From: Symbiodinium natans
Lineage: Eukaryota; Sar; Dinophyceae; Suessiales; Symbiodiniaceae
Assembly (NCBI GenBank): GCA_905221605.1
Contig: CAJNDS010000779.1
Location: 208,501 to 272,500, forward strand
DNA: 64,000 nt
Direction of reading: 5' to 3'
In this document: in pieces, positions 39,480 through 50,899 of the stretch
Layout: each line of letters begins with the position of its first letter
Position numbering within the stretch: the first letter of the stretch is position 1
Notes under the pieces: generated by a model
The model's database searches: none
What the model was told of the DNA's origin: nothing
The model's input: the letters and a program-made list of their open reading frames with translations, nothing else
Made by a program: the position numbers and the translations under genes

Positions 39480-41960
39480 GAAGCAGCCGCTTCAGGTGTG
39501 CTGAGTTCTAGCGGATCTTCCATAAAACCCTCAGCAGAGGAAGTACTTGTCCAGCATCCTAGGCGAACTACAGGATTACCTTTCAGGTTCTGTAGGGATT
39601 ATACGAAAAGGTTAAAGGAAAACTTTAAACCCGAAACCCTAAACTAAGGTAACCCTAGATCCGCCCGCTACCCCACTCTCTTGTCTTTTAGGGGTGGGGG
39701 GGCGATGGTCGAACGATCAGCAAGACCCTGCGAGGGAGCCCATGGCGGGCGACCGGTCCAGGCCAGGCGGCCCGTTCCTGCTGTATATACTGTTTTAGCC
39801 AGCTCGGTTGCGTAAGTCGGCGACCTAACCGAGTGTTACGGCGTTGCGTGTTATAGCACTTGGCGATGGGGTGTCCGCCTCAGCTTCTCATGGCTTCCGT
39901 TTTGGCTCTCTGTCTTGGCATGACTCGACGATGGCAGGCTGTAACGGATGTCTTTTGGGATCTGGCCTGGGGCCACACCTATTGGTCCTATTGGTCCAAA
40001 TGGCTTATCTTATCTATTTAGCTGAGTCGTGCCTACCAACTAGCCGGCTAGCAAGGCGCCTCCGCCAGGACAACGACACATACGACCACTCCGTTTTCGT
40101 TGAGCAGCACGGCATGGCTTGCGCGAAGCCTGCTGCACGGACTGGCGGAACCGCGTGAGGCCGGCACATGTCGGCCGGACCAGTCGGTGGAGGCGTCGCT
40201 AGGCCGGCATCCCTTGAATTCCGAGTTTCTGCGCGCTCATCCTCATCAACGTCAGACATACAGACGCCCTCAGGTCTTGCCAAAGATATGGACAGCACAG
40301 TAGATGCGTGCCGTTGATTTTGCTCACTTGGGAGACTTCTTGAAGTCCTACATCAGACGAAGGTAACACATTCCAGAGTCCTTCCATTAGCATGCAAAAC
40401 CAGTTGGTTTTCCGAACAGTGAAAACATGGGATATAGAAGTGATACACGGAGATGTCATGACATGCTCGTACGCTCGTTCCCTCGGTTTAGGGCCCCGGG
40501 ACTTGGGATGCTGGCTGTAGGTTTCTCCAGAATTTTTGTCATGGAGCAAACGTCTTGCGTCGCCAAGAACTTGCAACAACAGCACGTGAGGGCCATTCCG
40601 ACGCCGCCAAAGCTCTCAGTCACTCATGCACTAAGTGCCGCTTTGTGCGGAGAATATGTAAGCTGCAAGCCCCTGAGAGTTGTAAGTGGGTGGCCTTGGC
40701 GCGGGTAAGCCTGCAAGCCCAAGTGCGCCCACAATGCGCGTTGTCGTTTGGCACACCCTAAAACCCTACAGGTTACCTACCTCACTACTAAGGGTTGATA
40801 AGTGAGGAGTCCCAAAGCGTGGGCCCTTTCGATGGTTTAGGGTTTAGGATTGAGGGTTTTAGTTTAAGGTTGAGGGTTGAGGGGCACACATCTCCAAGGG
40901 GTGCACGCATAACCTACCCACAAAAACTCAAAACCTGAACCCCAAGTCTTTTTCTATGGTCAGTTCAAACGATTTCAAAGCCTGGCACCCTAAGCTAAGC
41001 TGTGATCCCAAGGCCCGAATCCGATACAACTTCGGGTGAAAATGTTGGAACAAGGATCTGTTGTGTAGCCACGGTCGCTGTCCACGTGTTCTTTGACTCT
41101 TTCCCTCAACAACAAAATCCGAAAACATCGACAAGCAAATGGCTCCGTAACATTAAACCCTAAGGCCCCGAAAGCTAAGCCTTAAAACCTGAGTCGTAGC
41201 CTTAACCCTCATCCACGAACACTAAACCACGAATCCTAAACCCTAATCTTGAAAAAGATCAACAGCAGTTTTCCGAAGACACGAGCCTCCTTCAAAGATA
41301 GAGCCTGCACGGCTTTTGTTGCGGTAAGCTGAAGAACACCTCTAAAGCTTAGGGTTTAGGGTTTAGCTGGCAAACACAGCTTGCGGAAATCTTTGACAGG
41401 TGCTTTTCGGGAAGCAGGTGAAGTCTGCACAAGATAACATGTAGAAATGATTGGTTTAGAGTAGTGTTTTCGGGTGAATTGTACTACAACTCTCATTTGA
41501 CTGCAAGGGATGTTGTTCTTCGCTGTTCCGACCCCTATATCAGTCTGTCTCCGGGTTTGGGTTCAGGGTTTAGGATTTGAAACCCTGCACCCTAACCCCT
41601 CAACCGTGAACCCTAAACCCTGAACCTAAAACACTTGACCCAACACCGTATACCCTAACCCCAACCCCGAAGGCGCTTGAGGGCTTCGGGGCTTGGCAGT
41701 GCTTATGACCATGACATGGATGTGAACATGGTGATGACGCGGTTTAGGGTTTAGGGAGTGTTTCTGCAAGCACTCTCTGAAGCCGCAGGCTTCACGCTAG
41801 TGCAACCAGCCAAGCAACCCCCAGCCCTGCATCAAAGGACAACCCCAGGCAGGAGCGAGAGGGTTTGGGGTCTAGGGTTTCGGGTGTCGCGTTTAGGGTT
41901 TTGGGATTTAGGGAGGGTGAATATTCTGCCGAGTAGTAGTGGGCAACACGGTAGCCACAC
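39480..41960. other. Spacer including ~1 kb almost free of telomere-like words
   Basis: 39,690-40,740 lacks the heptamer background and has higher complexity (hairpin CAGCTCGGTT...AACCGAGTG at ~39,797-39,836; repeated TATTGGTCC at ~39,980). It may be a solo LTR or other transposon remnant. Both-strand open patches at 40,560-40,690 and 40,960-41,130 could not be assigned. The minus-strand patch near 41,275-41,335 reads ATKAVQALSLKEARVFG. Confidence 0.4.
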
Positions 41961-42089
41961 GTGGCACAATTAACATAGAAGCCCCAAGAACTACCAACAC
42001 TGTTCTTTAGCGTTCCTTATCATAAAAATAACAATAATAGTATAACATACACCAAAATCCACGTCTTTCCACGTGGAAGGTTGACCCTC

Positions 42090-44800
42090 AACATCGGGCA
42101 GTCATCCAAGGAGCAGCTTTTGATACGGTAAAATTCTTTGACAGCGTGCCGCAGGATAAGGCATGCGCCATCCTTGTCCACATTGGTGTTCCAATCAATG
42201 TCGTTGCCACATGGCACTACATGCTCAAAAATATTTGTCGTTACGCCTCATTGAATGGAGCTGTGTCTAAACATAAGTTCCATTCTACAAAAGGAATTCC
42301 ACAAGGAGACCCTTTAAGCATGCTTGCGGCTGCTTCCATGTTAGCGGCGTGGACTTCTGAAATCCCCACTGATAGGATGCTTGCAACAGTTTTTGTAGAT
42401 GATCGACTTCTTATTAGCCAAGACAGCAATCAACTGCAAGAGTCTTTTCGAGCAACCCAGTTGTGGGATACACATCATGGGTTCAAGACACAAGCAAAAA
42501 CTATGGCCTTTGGAAACAACCTAAAAGATGCTAACTTGATGGATACGAAGTTAGCAGACAAAAAGAAGTGGCCTATCTTGGTATTCCCATTCCTCTCCAA
42601 GGTAGCAGCATTTCCAGTTTCTTTGCGCCAACTTTGCGGAATTATAGTTATTGTCTTGTTGTTCTCAACAAGCTGGTCAGATCCAACATATCTCATGATA
42701 ATGCCGTTACCGTTGTTGCGCGCAAAATTTTGCCCGCGCTCTGCTATCCGTCTTCTGCAACGCGTCCTACCAAAGCACAGGTTGATAATCTGCGATAAAA
42801 ATTTTTCGAGGCCACGTCATTTAAGCCATGCCAAACTCAGGTTGCACATGCAGTCTTCTGTGAGCGCACGCATCAATTTGATCCTGAAAGTGCCATGGTT
42901 TACCACAACCTCACTTTCTGGAGGCGCGTGTACATGCAATCCCCTCAAATGATTCTGCAAGTTAAAGATTTTGCTGCACATGTCACACAATGCAAAAGCT
43001 CCCTGTTTGGCCCATACACGATCTTGCAAAGAGATGTTGATTGGCTTGATTGCGAGTTGGATGTTGCTGATGGTCTTCTTAAGCACCGTGAGTTTGGTCA
43101 AATTTCCTTCTATGAGCCGACAAAGAAAAAATGCACATTTTATCAGGATGCTTATTTGGAAGCGACATTTTTCAACTCTTGATGCAAAGCATTCAAAATG
43201 GCAGGAGATCATTCACACCGATATTGAAGCCACCACTAAACTTTTACGTTCGCTGGAGCCTAGCAGTTCGTATAAGAACGCTACACCGTACGGCTTGCAC
43301 AAAATGAACATCAGGCAGACTCCGCATTGCCTATTTTGTCTTCATGAAGTGGAGACTATCCAACATATTATGTGGGATTGCGCGAGATTTGCTAATCTGA
43401 GAGTTCACTGGCCGAGTGAGCTGTTGGATCGTGCTTCATGGCCTTCTTGCTGTGCCATGATTTGTACGACTCAGATGTGTTTTGCCACGTGTGTCTCATG
43501 GCCAAAGTTGCAGCTCATGTCATTCAACTGCTTTGGCAATGGATGGAGTTGTGCCGCAACCCTGATTTCTATGACCAGTTCGCACAGCACAACATAACTC
43601 ACACAGACACATTATTTGTTGCCGGCAACATCTTTAGTTATAATCAGCAACTTTCACTTGGGAGAGCTGTCTGCCCTATTTCTCTCAAATGGACTCCCCC
43701 GATTAATCGCTCCTCATGGAACAGACGCGGCAGCAATTCTAAAGATTTTGCGCTCCTCTTTAGCTTTTGGACTAAATGGACTAATCAAGCAGCTGTTCAG
43801 GCTACGAAAATTAAAACTTGGACACAAGCTCTTGCCCTTTTTGTTCAGCATGGCGGTTCTTCTGCAAGTTTCCTTCGCGATTGTCAACTTGTAGGCATGG
43901 CGTCATACAAATTTAGGCTTCTCACTGCCAACATTTTTCAAAATCAAGACGATAATACTGATCTTAGCCATCTCGTAATGGGTCATGAAAAACAGGCTAA
44001 ATGGCTTGAAACTTTCCCGCCCGAAGCTGCATTCCCGGAGAGTCTTTACTTCATCCCTGCTTGGGATCTGACGAAAGCCGCGTCTGATCTACAAACCATT
44101 CGTGTTGATGCTCGTCTGTCGGATTGCGTGAATTCGCAGGTTCTCCGCATTACCCCTTTCCAATTTTGTAATGCGGTTGGGACTGTTTGTTAGCGCGAGC
44201 CTTATGACCATTCCGCTGTCTAAAGATTGGCCTGTCCCCACGTTGTCTTCTAAGTTTCGCCTTCCTTGGGTTGATCAGATTTTCGATCTCCGTAATAATT
44301 GCAATGAAGGGTTCCACAGAAACATCCCTTGCATCACCCATGTCACACTTGAAAAATGGAATTCTATGACTGCGCAAGATATTCGCGGTGCCCTCCACCT
44401 AAGCCTGAACCGCTTAAGCGCTTCAATGCCGCTTGCAAAAGACTTACCAGGTTTAAAGACTCCCAGCTTCTTGAAAATGACTTCCGCACACATGTGCTTG
44501 AACCTGTGTGGGCTCCTGCTGAAGAATGTGCTTGCTGCAAGAAACTTCTCAATTACTCGATTGAACCTAGGACCTAGGAATCTTACACGTAGATGTCCTA
44601 AGTCGCATGATATTCCTGTACAGATTCTGGACCTTTGGTCACAGAAATATGATGCTATGCTTTTACTGCTGCGATCCATCTGCAGCAAGTTGTAGATTTG
44701 TTCCGTGCTCTGAACTATTGCTGAGGATGCTAATGACATCTTCGTTACTTATTGACTTCGACAGGCTTTCGCCCGCATACCCCAAAGTCCACTTCTAGTT
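42090..44800 (+). pseudogene. Decayed LINE: RT (motif A onward), zinc motif and C-terminal region
   Basis: Plus strand. FDTVKFFDSVPQDKA (motif A), then GIPQGDPLSMLAAASMLAAW (motif B), TVFVDDRLLI (motif C, VDD) and the next motif VAYLGIPIPL in another frame; later, TPHCLFCLHEVETIQHIMWD with C (C-x2-C...H...C, the zf-RVT type found after LINE RT). Long open pieces follow (e.g. 43,438-44,193). Frame changes near 42,560, 42,800, 43,180 and 44,190. It starts abruptly just before motif A, as expected for 5'-truncated LINE insertion. No poly(A) was identified. Confidence 0.8.
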
Positions 44801-45198
44801 ATTCAGGCCCTGATACTACAACGATGAAGAGAAGCAGCACGATGAGCATGCGTTTAAGTGAGGCTTGGGCAAGTCACTCATGGTTTTAGCCCTAAACCCT
44901 GCACACCCCGAGAATCCGAAACCAAAGAATCCTTCTTGAAGCCCTCGGTTGCGATGCTCTTTCCAGCCTATTACCATGCATTTGCTCTACATTTCATCGG
45001 CGTGTTCTCTCTAATTCCACATCACTGCACAATTCTCAAGACTTACCTTCACACAATTGTAGAGGCATCCTCTGGCAAACCTAGACCCAACCCTTAAAAC
45101 AAACTTGGGGCACTCCCCTGCAACCACTACACTGCGGATTCCGAAGCTACCCCTCAACCCTAGACCCGAAACTCTAAACCCAACCCCGAACCATCAAC
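44800..45198. other. No gene recognised
   Basis: Mixed sequence with a few CCCTAAA words. No splice-bounded open frame found. Confidence 0.4.
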
Positions 45199-45304
45199 CC
45201 CGAAATCCCATGCAGAAGCCGCTCTGCCTTCTTTTCCTCCTTAGGCATCTGCCCGTTGAACTCGCCGTTGAAGTCGCTCACATTGACCACTTCGAAGGCT
45301 GCAC
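45199..45304 (-). CDS. Candidate exon, 34 codons
   Basis: Acceptor CTTGCACAG and GT donor TCGGG/GTTGAT (a GA donor is also possible 10 nt earlier). Two bases, then AAFEVVNVSDFNGEFNGQMP, KEEKKAERLLHGIS. Strong C/G third positions and clear protein character. Above it, 45,380-45,440 on the same strand reads CRASGLPSGKCLCFNGLL and may be the preceding exon. Confidence 0.55.
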
Positions 45305-45877
45305 CTGTGCAAGATCCGAAACCGCCCAGAACCCACAACGAACAATCAGGGTTTAGGGTTTGGGGGTTTGGGGGTTTGGGGTTCAGTTCTAGCAGCAGTC
45401 CATTGAAGCAGAGGCATTTTCCGGACGGCAAGCCGGAAGCTCGGCATTTGGGGTCTTGCCGGCTGGTTTAGCGTTTAGGGTTTAGGGCTTGAGACGGGAA
45501 GGAGCTTCGAAGTTGGTAGTTGAAAGCACTTGTTCTGCAGAGCTTATGGGGGTCCCTAAGCCCGAAACCCTAAACTCGCAGATTCTCCAGAAAGTGGAGA
45601 GCACCCTACCAGTCCCGCTCTTGGTCTTTATCAGCACTCCCGCACAATTCAACAGGACTTACGGCTTCAGAGGTCCATTGCCCAACCAAGATTGTAATAT
45701 ATGCGCCTTCTAAAAAGCGTGTCAAACAGAGCTTTGGGGTTTACTTTCACAGGGAAACGATAGGGACCCCGTAGGTAATAGAACTACACCTCGCCCAACC
45801 CCGGGAGGGACGTCCAGTCTTGCTGCCCCAAAGCACTCCGTGTTGTGGCATGAGGGCAGGTCGAGATTCAGCTGTCA

Positions 45878-45975
45878 TGTAGCGGCCTTCACAATTAGAT
45901 TAGGGTGTGGGTATAATTATACTATACTTATAATCAGGATCTTTCAGGAATTATATTGAATATTTATTTGGGCTG
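45878..45975. mobile_element. MITE-like palindromic element, copy 3 (diverged)
   Basis: TGTAGCGGCCTTCACAATTA at the left, the family core CTTATAATCAGGA in the middle, TATTTGGGCTGCTATA at the right. Confidence 0.4.
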
Positions 45976-46186
45976 CTATATTACGTTCTGAAGCTTGGGG
46001 CATGGGCTTCGGATTGGACGGGCAACCGTTCTGAGAATGGACCCCGCAAGACCCTGCACCCCACCTTCACAATAAAGCCCCCTCTCGCAAACCAGCTCCA
46101 AACACAAAAGCGGTAAAGGATGAACCGGGGCAACCTCACAAATCCTTGACACCCTGAACCCTGAACCCTAAACCGTCTCAACCTAC

Positions 46187-46270
46187 CATCAGAAATCCCC
46201 GTCTGAAGCCTTGCATGCCCAGGGGGGACTCGCTGTCCGTGACCTCTGAGCATTCCGACTCCACGCACCA
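46187..46270 (-). CDS. Candidate exon, 28 codons
   Basis: Acceptor GGCCAG and a consensus donor ATG/GTAGGT enclose exactly 28 codons: WCVESECSEVTDSESPLGMQ, GFRRGFLM, phase 0 at both ends. Two cysteines and a Ser/Glu-rich stretch. Best-bordered exon of the 45-55 kb group. Confidence 0.6.
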
Positions 46271-47148
46271 CTGGCCTCAGGGGCGCGGTCTTTGATTGGA
46301 AGCCAAAATGGGCTTTCTTTAGTGAATATATGGATCATAAAAAAGACTCCACACGGCATCTTACGGTTTAGGGCTTCGGAGGTTTAGGGCTTTGAGTTCA
46401 CACATATCCTCATAAACCCCACCGTTGCGTTCCAGGCTTGGGGTTCCGGTTTTACGGCTTTGGAGGTTAATACGGGGCCTCAAAATTCGATTTTGAATCT
46501 AAACCCTAAATTTAAAACCCAGTCGGACTTATACAAAACCCGAAAAGGCGTCGCCGACATGGGCTCGCGAAGGAGCGGAAGTCTTAACCAAAACGCCAGG
46601 ACCCTAAAGCCAAACCCTAAACCCCAAACCCCTCATCCCTAAACCCTATAAATCCAAAGTCCCAAACCCTAAACGAAACCCAAAATACCCTGATATAACA
46701 CGAAAGCTTCTCCCGCCAGGGAGCCAGAGCTGCGCTTGAAGGACAAGGTGAGACCAGACCCCCCTACCTTGCGGAGGAGGAACGGCAAAAAGGGTGCATT
46801 TTGAGGCTTCCGGTATGAGGCTTTTGGGTTTAAGCTTGAGGATTAGTGTCAATTCGTCGTTTTGTTGTCTACTACAGGCTTCTGGGGTTTAGGTTTAGGG
46901 CTTAGGTTGCAGGCAGCTGGAAGTCCAGAGAGCAGGCTTGTTTGGCTGTGTCGTTTCGGGGTCGAAGCGTTTAGGGTTTAGGATTAGACAGAGAGGGTTT
47001 AGGGTTTTTTTCCCTCCTGCACAGCCGGGGCAGTTTAGGGTGTAGGATTTGGGGTTCAGGATCTAGGGTTTAAGGGCCCTGAGGTTTGACTCTCGGCTTC
47101 ACCGGTTCGCTATTGCTGAGAGGCCGTGGGTTCTTAGAGACTACCAGA
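46271..47148. other. Spacer with conflicting short open patches
   Basis: Near 46,700-46,790 both strands carry attractive splice donors: plus, LRLKDK/GTGAGA after TKASPAREPE; minus, FLLRK/GTAGGG after PQNAPFLP. They cannot both be real. TTTAGGG words at 46,965-47,070. Confidence 0.4.
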
Positions 47149-47273
47149 GGACCCAAAAAGCACATAGGCATAAGCCTTTTACGGGGATGTCCCTACCTTA
47201 TTGAGCTTCATTATAAGGGAGTTTATATGGGATATCCCTATCCTATGTTTTGCGTATGTGCTTTTGGGGGCCC
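47149..47273. mobile_element. MITE-like element with long imperfect terminal inverted repeats
   Basis: Left end GGACCCAAAAAGCACATAGG and right end, reverse-complemented, GGGCCCCCAAAAGCACATAC; similarity extends ~45 bp inward (ATGTCCC/ATATCCC). Total ~125 bp. Different ends from the TGTAGGGG family. Confidence 0.6.
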
Positions 47274-47334
47274 TAAACTACTACTCCCAGGGGCAAGTTG
47301 GTTGGCGGTCTTCTTCCGGCTCGTTCACTACAGC

Positions 47335-47400
47335 TCGACTCTCCAGAAAAGGGGCGAACTGCACGCGTCCGCTGTGGGAATCCCGGCCACTGGGGCAGTA
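47335..47400 (+). pseudogene. Zinc-knuckle-like remnant
   Basis: The plus strand reads ARVRCGNPGHWGSRC, i.e. the CGNPGHW...C end of a retroelement CCHC knuckle whose first Cys position holds Arg (CGC). Flanked by SPEKGRT and SSPKAPAPAPKNKATR. Likely a fragment of a gag gene; no other domains around it. Confidence 0.35.
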
Positions 47401-47874
47401 GATGCCATCGTAGCCGCCTCACCCGTTGCACTACGCGACAACTGGGGTTTGGGGCTTCTTCACCCAAAGCCCCGGCCCCAGCTCCCAAAAATAAGGCTAC
47501 GCGTTTAGCTATCCTGAAGTATTAGAATAGGGTTTGGGGAAATATGACAGAAATTTACACGGACAACAAGGGCGTAGCATTCTGTCTTTAAAACAGAACC
47601 CCAGTAAAGGCTCGACTTGGCAGGACAAGATTTGCCTAGGTCACCTGAAAACAGTGTACACGCTCAAAGCAAATCTTTGTTCCACCAGCTAGTGCCAGCC
47701 CTAAAACGAAACCTTTAAACACAGCTAGAAAGCCCTCGGTCGTCAAAAACCCTGTTCGCTCCTTAACTACCCTAGGCTATCAAAGTTAGCCAAGGCCAGG
47801 ACGGCGGAGGTGTTTTTTTCCTAACGTTGCCCCTGGCTCGTTTTCCTTGCTCCTTGCTAATGTGGCCCAGCAAT

Positions 47875-48040
47875 TCCTGGCTCTAAATGCTATGAAATGC
47901 AGCATTTCTGGTTGCTTGTAGGCCCTAAACGCTTAAAAACACAGCGCTTCTGCTCATTCCAAAGCTCTAAATGCTGTAGATTGCAGCATTTGTGCCTGCT
48001 TGCAGGCTCCAAATGATGAAAAATGCCGCATTTTTACGCT
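47875..48040. repeat. Three imperfect copies of a small palindromic word
   Basis: Copies of GCTCTAAATGCTGTAGATTG then CAGCATTT plus a GCTTGCAGGC-like tail, at ~47,880, ~47,965 and ~48,008. AAATGCT and AGCATTT make each a small hairpin. Confidence 0.55.
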
Positions 48041-49250
48041 ATTCTATTATTGCACTATTGAACATGATTGTAAATTCTTGTATGCTATTGATATTCTTAA
48101 CGATTCTTGTATATTATGTCATTCTTGTATATTGTTATTCTAGTGTTGCACTATTGTACATGATTGTATATTCTTGTATGTTATTGATATTATTAACCAT
48201 CCGCGTATAGTATTTCATTCTTGTAGATTCTTCTTGAGTGGGGTGTATTGTTGCGCTTTATTGAATGTTTTGTATATTCTTGTATAGTATATTATTGTAT
48301 ACTATTGCAAATTATTGTATATTATTGTATATTATTGTATATTATTGTAAGTTATTCTTTCTTGAATGTATATTACGGTATATTCTGGTATATAATTGTA
48401 TCTTATTTCATTCTTGTATATTCTTGTTTATTAGTGTGTATTGTCGCGGATTATTGAACGTTTTTCTTACATTCTTGTATATTGTTGTATATTCTTCAAT
48501 AGTCTTGTTATTATGGAATATTATTGTATTTTCTCTACGAGTGTAACTTCTTATACATAACACTCTTGCATAATATTGTACATTATTGCATGTTGTTGTA
48601 TATCCTAGTATATTATAGCATGTTTTTGTATATGCTTGTATAATATTGTAGCTGTATATCATTGAATAATACTGCCTTGTCTTGTATTTTCTTGTATATT
48701 ATTGTATATTTTGCTGTATATGATTGAATATTACTGTATATTACTGTAAATTAGTACTATTATTGCGTATTATTCTCAGTTTGTGTATATCACTATATAT
48801 TGTTGTATATTATTGAAAATATGCACCTTAATAATTATTGTATATTATTGCATATGATTGTATATTATTGTATAGTATTGAATATTCCTGTACATTATTG
48901 TATAATGTTGTAAATTTGTGTATTTTATTTTATGTTTTTGAATATTCTTGGATATGACTGCATAAGATTGCAGATTATTCTTGTAAATTATTGTAGATTA
49001 TTGTATATTATTGCGTATCGTTGTATATCGTTGTTTATTGTTGTTTATTGTTGTATACTATTGTATATTGTTGTATACTCTTGTAAGTTATTCTTTTTAT
49101 TGTAAACTACTGCGTATCCTGGTATATGAATGTACTTTTTGTTAGTAACTGAACATTATTGTGTATGTTTGTATATCATTGTAAATATGTTGCATTCTTG
49201 CATATTCTTGTACTTGATTGTATCTTATTGTGTCTTAATGTATATTTTGC
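48040..49250. repeat. Degenerate TATTGTATATT repeat, 1.2 kb
   Basis: Nearly the whole stretch is built from TTGTATATTA-like 8-11 bp words with drift. Open frames inside (Ile/Tyr/Leu-rich) are by-products of the repeat. Confidence 0.85.
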
Positions 49251-49286
49251 AAAGACAATGCTCGCATCATGGGTTTGGAAGGGGTT

Positions 49287-49415
49287 CATATGCTTCAAAG
49301 CAAGCTTGCCCGGCTTAAAAACAGCGGGGGTGGGGGGGGGGGGGGGGGGGGGGGGCACCCCCCCCTCCCCCATTTGCAAAATTCGTACGCTTTGAAGCAA
49401 GCTTGCCCGGCCCCC
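49287..49415. repeat. 24-bp G homopolymer between direct repeats
   Basis: G(24) at 49,332-49,355 is followed by C-rich sequence (CACCCCCCCCTCCCCC), so G- and C-tracts face each other. On either side is a copy of AAGCAAGCTTGCCCGGC (49,299 and 49,396). G-quadruplex and hairpin formation are both plausible. Homopolymer length may carry assembly error. Confidence 0.8.
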
Positions 49416-49424
49416 CAAAATAAT

Positions 49425-49690
49425 GTGCTGTTTAATCATATATATATATATATACACATATATAGTCTTTACTATATAATATGTTCATAAACTATATGTT
49501 GTAGCTCAATATATTACTCAGATTATATGATGTAGATACATATAGAGCATATACAAAATAGTTATATGATATTATTTGATATTTTATAATCTTATAAACT
49601 CTTTTTGTATATAATATATGTATATTGTCTATATATATATATATTATCACGTATTCCAGTATATTATGTTATACTACAGAACTTATTCTA
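49425..49690. other. AT-rich stretch with (TA)n
   Basis: ATATATATATATATACACAT at ~49,439 and TATATATATATAT at ~49,632. No gene. Confidence 0.6.
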
Positions 49691-49734
49691 CTATTAGTAC
49701 AAAAACACATAAATACAATCAAAATCTGACCGCG

Positions 49735-49885
49735 GGACCAGGAAACCTCGGGACCAGAGGACCAGAGGACCACGGGGCCAGAGGACCGTAGGACCAGAGG
49801 ACCAAGGGACCAGAAGGCCACAGGACCAGAGGACCAAGGGACAGAGGACCAAGGGACCAAAGGGCCAGGGGACCAGAGGACCAGG
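49735..49885. repeat. GGACCAGA-type tandem repeat
   Basis: About 16 imperfect 8-9 bp units (GGACCAGAGGACCACGG). The Trp/Ser/Pro-rich minus frame is a by-product. Confidence 0.8.
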
Positions 49886-50123
49886 AGATTTGGGGCCAAC
49901 GTTACCAAGGAAAACAAGCCAGGTCCAACGTTAGGCAAAACAAAAACACTGGGCCCAGCACGGCCAGCACATGCCAGCACAAAACCCTTTAAAGCCCAAA
50001 ATGGAAAACCTTGTGCAACCCCAAAAACACAACGCCAAACAAAGCTACGAAGCAAACCCAAAACCCAAACCGCTGAACCCGAAACCCTCCATCCGAAACC
50101 CCACTAAACCCTATGCCCTACAC

Positions 50124-50229
50124 CCTCCACTCTGATCTAAACTTTCGCCAAAGCCACCAACCAGCTCGGGGAGCTGTCCCCTTGGATCGAAGCTCACGGG
50201 TGCCCCTCCGGCTTTGCAGCACTGGTAAC
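50124..50229 (-). CDS. Candidate exon, cysteine-containing module
   Basis: Acceptor CTTTTCAG and GT donor GAGG/GTGTAG. Two bases and then 34 codons: YQCCKAGGAPVSFDPRGQLP, ELVGGFGESLDQSG. Its two-base entry joins the one-base exit of 50774-50865 to give Gly. YQCC after an aromatic/basic strand is typical of secreted Cys-rich modules; inference only. Confidence 0.6.
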
Positions 50230-50773
50230 CTGAAAAGAGCGTCGGGTAAGATGGGGTTCTTACAAGTTTCTTATAATAAGGTTTCAATAAGGGGTTCTGT
50301 AAGGGTATGGGGGTGTTGAAGGTGCCCCAACATACCGAACGCTTGGCTTTATAGAGGCCCAATCAGGGACTTTGGTTCTAACAAGAGAACAATGACATAC
50401 TTTGGGTCTCGTGCGACAGGGTTTGAAAGGGCTACGACGTGGTTGCGATAAGGGTTCTAACGCAGAGGATCTTGGGACCTAACACGTTATACGTACATAG
50501 GGACTCCACTGATGGTGACACCCTGGATGCAAATTCCCAGAAGCATGCTGAATGAAGACCCTAGACACCTGAAACCACGAAATTGAAAGGTCAGGAGGCT
50601 TTTAGGATTAGGTTTCTCGGGCCGAGGAGTTTAGGCTTTCGGTGTTGTCGGGGGTAAAGCCTTTCGGTATTCCCAGGCAAGGCTGCCCTCAGTCCTAAAC
50701 CCAAGCAAGGTTCCCCTAAGCCCTGGACCCGAAACCCTAAACCCAGGCAAGGTTCGCACCCGACCCCACTTGC

Positions 50774-50865
50774 CGCCCTCTGAGAACTCGAAGTGGAAGC
50801 CGCCCAGAACGGCATTCTGCCCGCAGCTCACGGGCATCATGCGCATCGGGTCAGCCCTCGGTTCG
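50774..50865 (-). CDS. Candidate exon, 30 codons, GC donor
   Basis: Acceptor ATCCCAG and consensus GC donor G/GCAAGT. One base, then EPRADPMRMMPVSCGQNAVL, GGFHFEFSEG, then one base. Joins 50124-50229 in frame. SCGQNAVLGGFHFEF looks like a Cys-led beta strand pair. If GC donors are not used, the frame reads on (KWGRVRTLP). Confidence 0.6.
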
Positions 50866-50899
50866 CTGGGATTCACTTAGTTCGGGATTTTAAGATTGG

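Noticed and set aside
40555-40761. Plus-strand frame with LATTAREGHSDAAKALSHSC
   Set aside because: No splice borders, no family, and it lies in a suspected transposon remnant.
46290-46315. Dinoflagellate spliced-leader gene
   Set aside because: AGCCAAAATGGGC only partly resembles the complement of the leader; the flanking bases do not match.
48248-48546. Ile/Tyr/Leu-rich frames resembling membrane proteins
   Set aside because: Direct products of the TTGTATATTA repeat.
49332-49355. Poly(G) as a polyadenylation or LINE tail trace
   Set aside because: No adjacent coding remnant and the tract is G, not A/T; more likely slippage.
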